A DNA stretch of 64,000 nucleotides from Lethocerus indicus. Lineage: Eukaryota; Arthropoda; Insecta; Hemiptera; Belostomatidae. Where the stretch lies: NCBI GenBank assembly GCA_019843655.1, contig JACDQD010000003.1, positions 34,026,224-34,090,223 on the forward strand. Direction: 5' to 3'. Below, piece after piece: positions 63,025-64,000 of this stretch; within the stretch, counting starts at the first letter, position 1, and every line of letters begins with the position of its first letter. Below the pieces are notes generated by a model. The model was not told where the DNA came from. It worked only from the letters and a program-made list of their open reading frames with translations, and did not search any database. A program made the translations under genes and the position numbers.

Positions 63025-64000
63025 CTCCAGGGTCATTTAACTCGTATTAGGTGGTTCATCGATGTTGTTATCAAAAAATAGCGTAAGTCCGTCCAATTTT
63101 CATAGCTCGATAGTCCGGATTGGTTTTAGACTTGAACATAATTTAAAGGCGAAAACAGATTTGTATCGAATACGGGCGAGAGGTTTACGAGCGCTCGTAG
63201 AAGAGGCCGATCTGAAATTCTCTTATTTGAGAGCTATCGATGCAAAAGGATTGAGCCAATTTCGGGAACTCCCTTTTTGTTCAAATCTATCCCAATTTCG
63301 GTTCTAATCTTTATTTGTTGGGCCCTCTTGCGTCATGAACAAATCCGGCTTTTTGATACGACCGTAAAAAAAAAAACCCAAAAATAACGCCCCACGCAAC
63401 AACTCGATAGACGATGTAGCGCGGAATGTATTTTTAAGTCAGCCAAAACTTCCAAATAAATAAACACCAAGTTCTCCGAATCGGAATTTGCCGGGACTCG
63501 AACCTTGAATAGAAAAGCTTTCCTTCGTCAGGCCGAAGGATTTAAGTGAAGAGGATGTGGAAGAATTTTTCCTCTAATGGGACAATCCTGAACTTTGTTA
63601 GAAGTTCTTCAGCTGGGAGAGTTTTAATTCGAGTTGTGCAACTAAATTAATCCGGCTGCACGTTATATATAAACGCTTCCCACACTTTTACCGCCCGCCT
63701 TGTTAATGTATCGCTGTATCGTCCCAAGTATTGACACACCTTGTAATCTAATAGAGAGTGGCCGACTTTAAATTGGAAAACTTTTTACATCCTAACGGCT
63801 GTTAAGTTGGCCAACTTAAGGTTAAGTCGACGGAATTAAAGACGGGAAAATATCCTAGGAATTTTCGCGTCGAGAAAAATGTTTTCAAGTACAACGTAAC
63901 ATTAAAATGCCATTTTGTAAAGCAGAAATAGAGCGAAAGAAAAATATAATACGGAGCCAAATTTGGGTAGCCATATTGGACAATATGGCCAAGATTCTCC
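63025..64000. other. Non-coding stretch to the end of the window
   Basis: An ATG-initiated open frame of 81 codons (63062-63307) has no recognisable domain or splice context. At 63491-63504 CCGGGACTCGAACC is the reverse complement of a tRNA B box, and CTTCGTCAGGCCGAAG (63523-63538) can form a small stem, but no full tRNA or SINE could be assembled. CCATATTGGACAATATGG near 63970 is an 8-bp inverted repeat. Confidence 0.4.

Overview
The window looks like animal nuclear DNA, most likely from an arthropod and probably an insect. It is AT-rich, it has TATA-driven genes with spliced introns and AATAAA signals, and it carries jockey-type non-LTR retrotransposon fragments, mariner/Tc1-type DNA transposon remnants and many microsatellites. 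There are no operons, ribosomal RNA genes, CRISPR arrays or convincing tRNAs. Most of the 64 kb (about 1-49,700) is non-coding sequence full of repeats. It could be intergenic or one large intron.

The well-supported genes form a tandem cluster at the right end (about 49,730-61,330). Three paralogues lie on the plus strand with the same layout: a TATA box, a short non-coding first exon, a 17-codon exon encoding a hydrophobic signal sequence, an intron of about 0.8 kb, and one GC-rich 147-codon exon encoding a Leu/Gly/Ser/Val-rich mature protein with two cysteines. The predicted precursors are 164 residues. I do not recognise the family. The mature exons differ at only a few residues, while the promoters, first introns and much of the flanks have diverged, which suggests concerted evolution. 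The middle copy has one extra base in its signal exon. Copy 1 has a duplicated splice-acceptor region, and a jockey fragment sits in the same intron. A degraded piece resembling the 3' flank lies between copies 2 and 3.

The rest of the window shows several repeat families. (a) A foldback element has long inverted arms and a one-sided tail. At least six loci carry it (174-475, 13752-13990, 39288-39384, 39947-40263, 46497-46990, 62723-63010), and three of these are flanked by imperfect or perfect direct repeats of 12-14 bp. (b) A roughly 195-bp mariner-derived MITE has two copies and keeps the C-terminal stub of the transposase. (c) A 443-bp Tc1/mariner-type element has inverted ends of about 48 bp. 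(d) Two jockey-like families are represented by truncated C-terminal reverse-transcriptase pieces and 3' tails. (e) An unclassified repeat of about 390-400 bp occurs twice in full and once in part, in direct orientation. (f) An inverted pair of short repeats is rich in ATCGAT motifs.

A second, weaker gene candidate is on the minus strand. It has a CpG-rich promoter-like segment (38,999-39,240), an ATG exon with a good splice donor (38,998-38,894), and possibly a distant phase-compatible exon (13,433-13,254). Everything about this gene except the open frames and splice consensus is inference.
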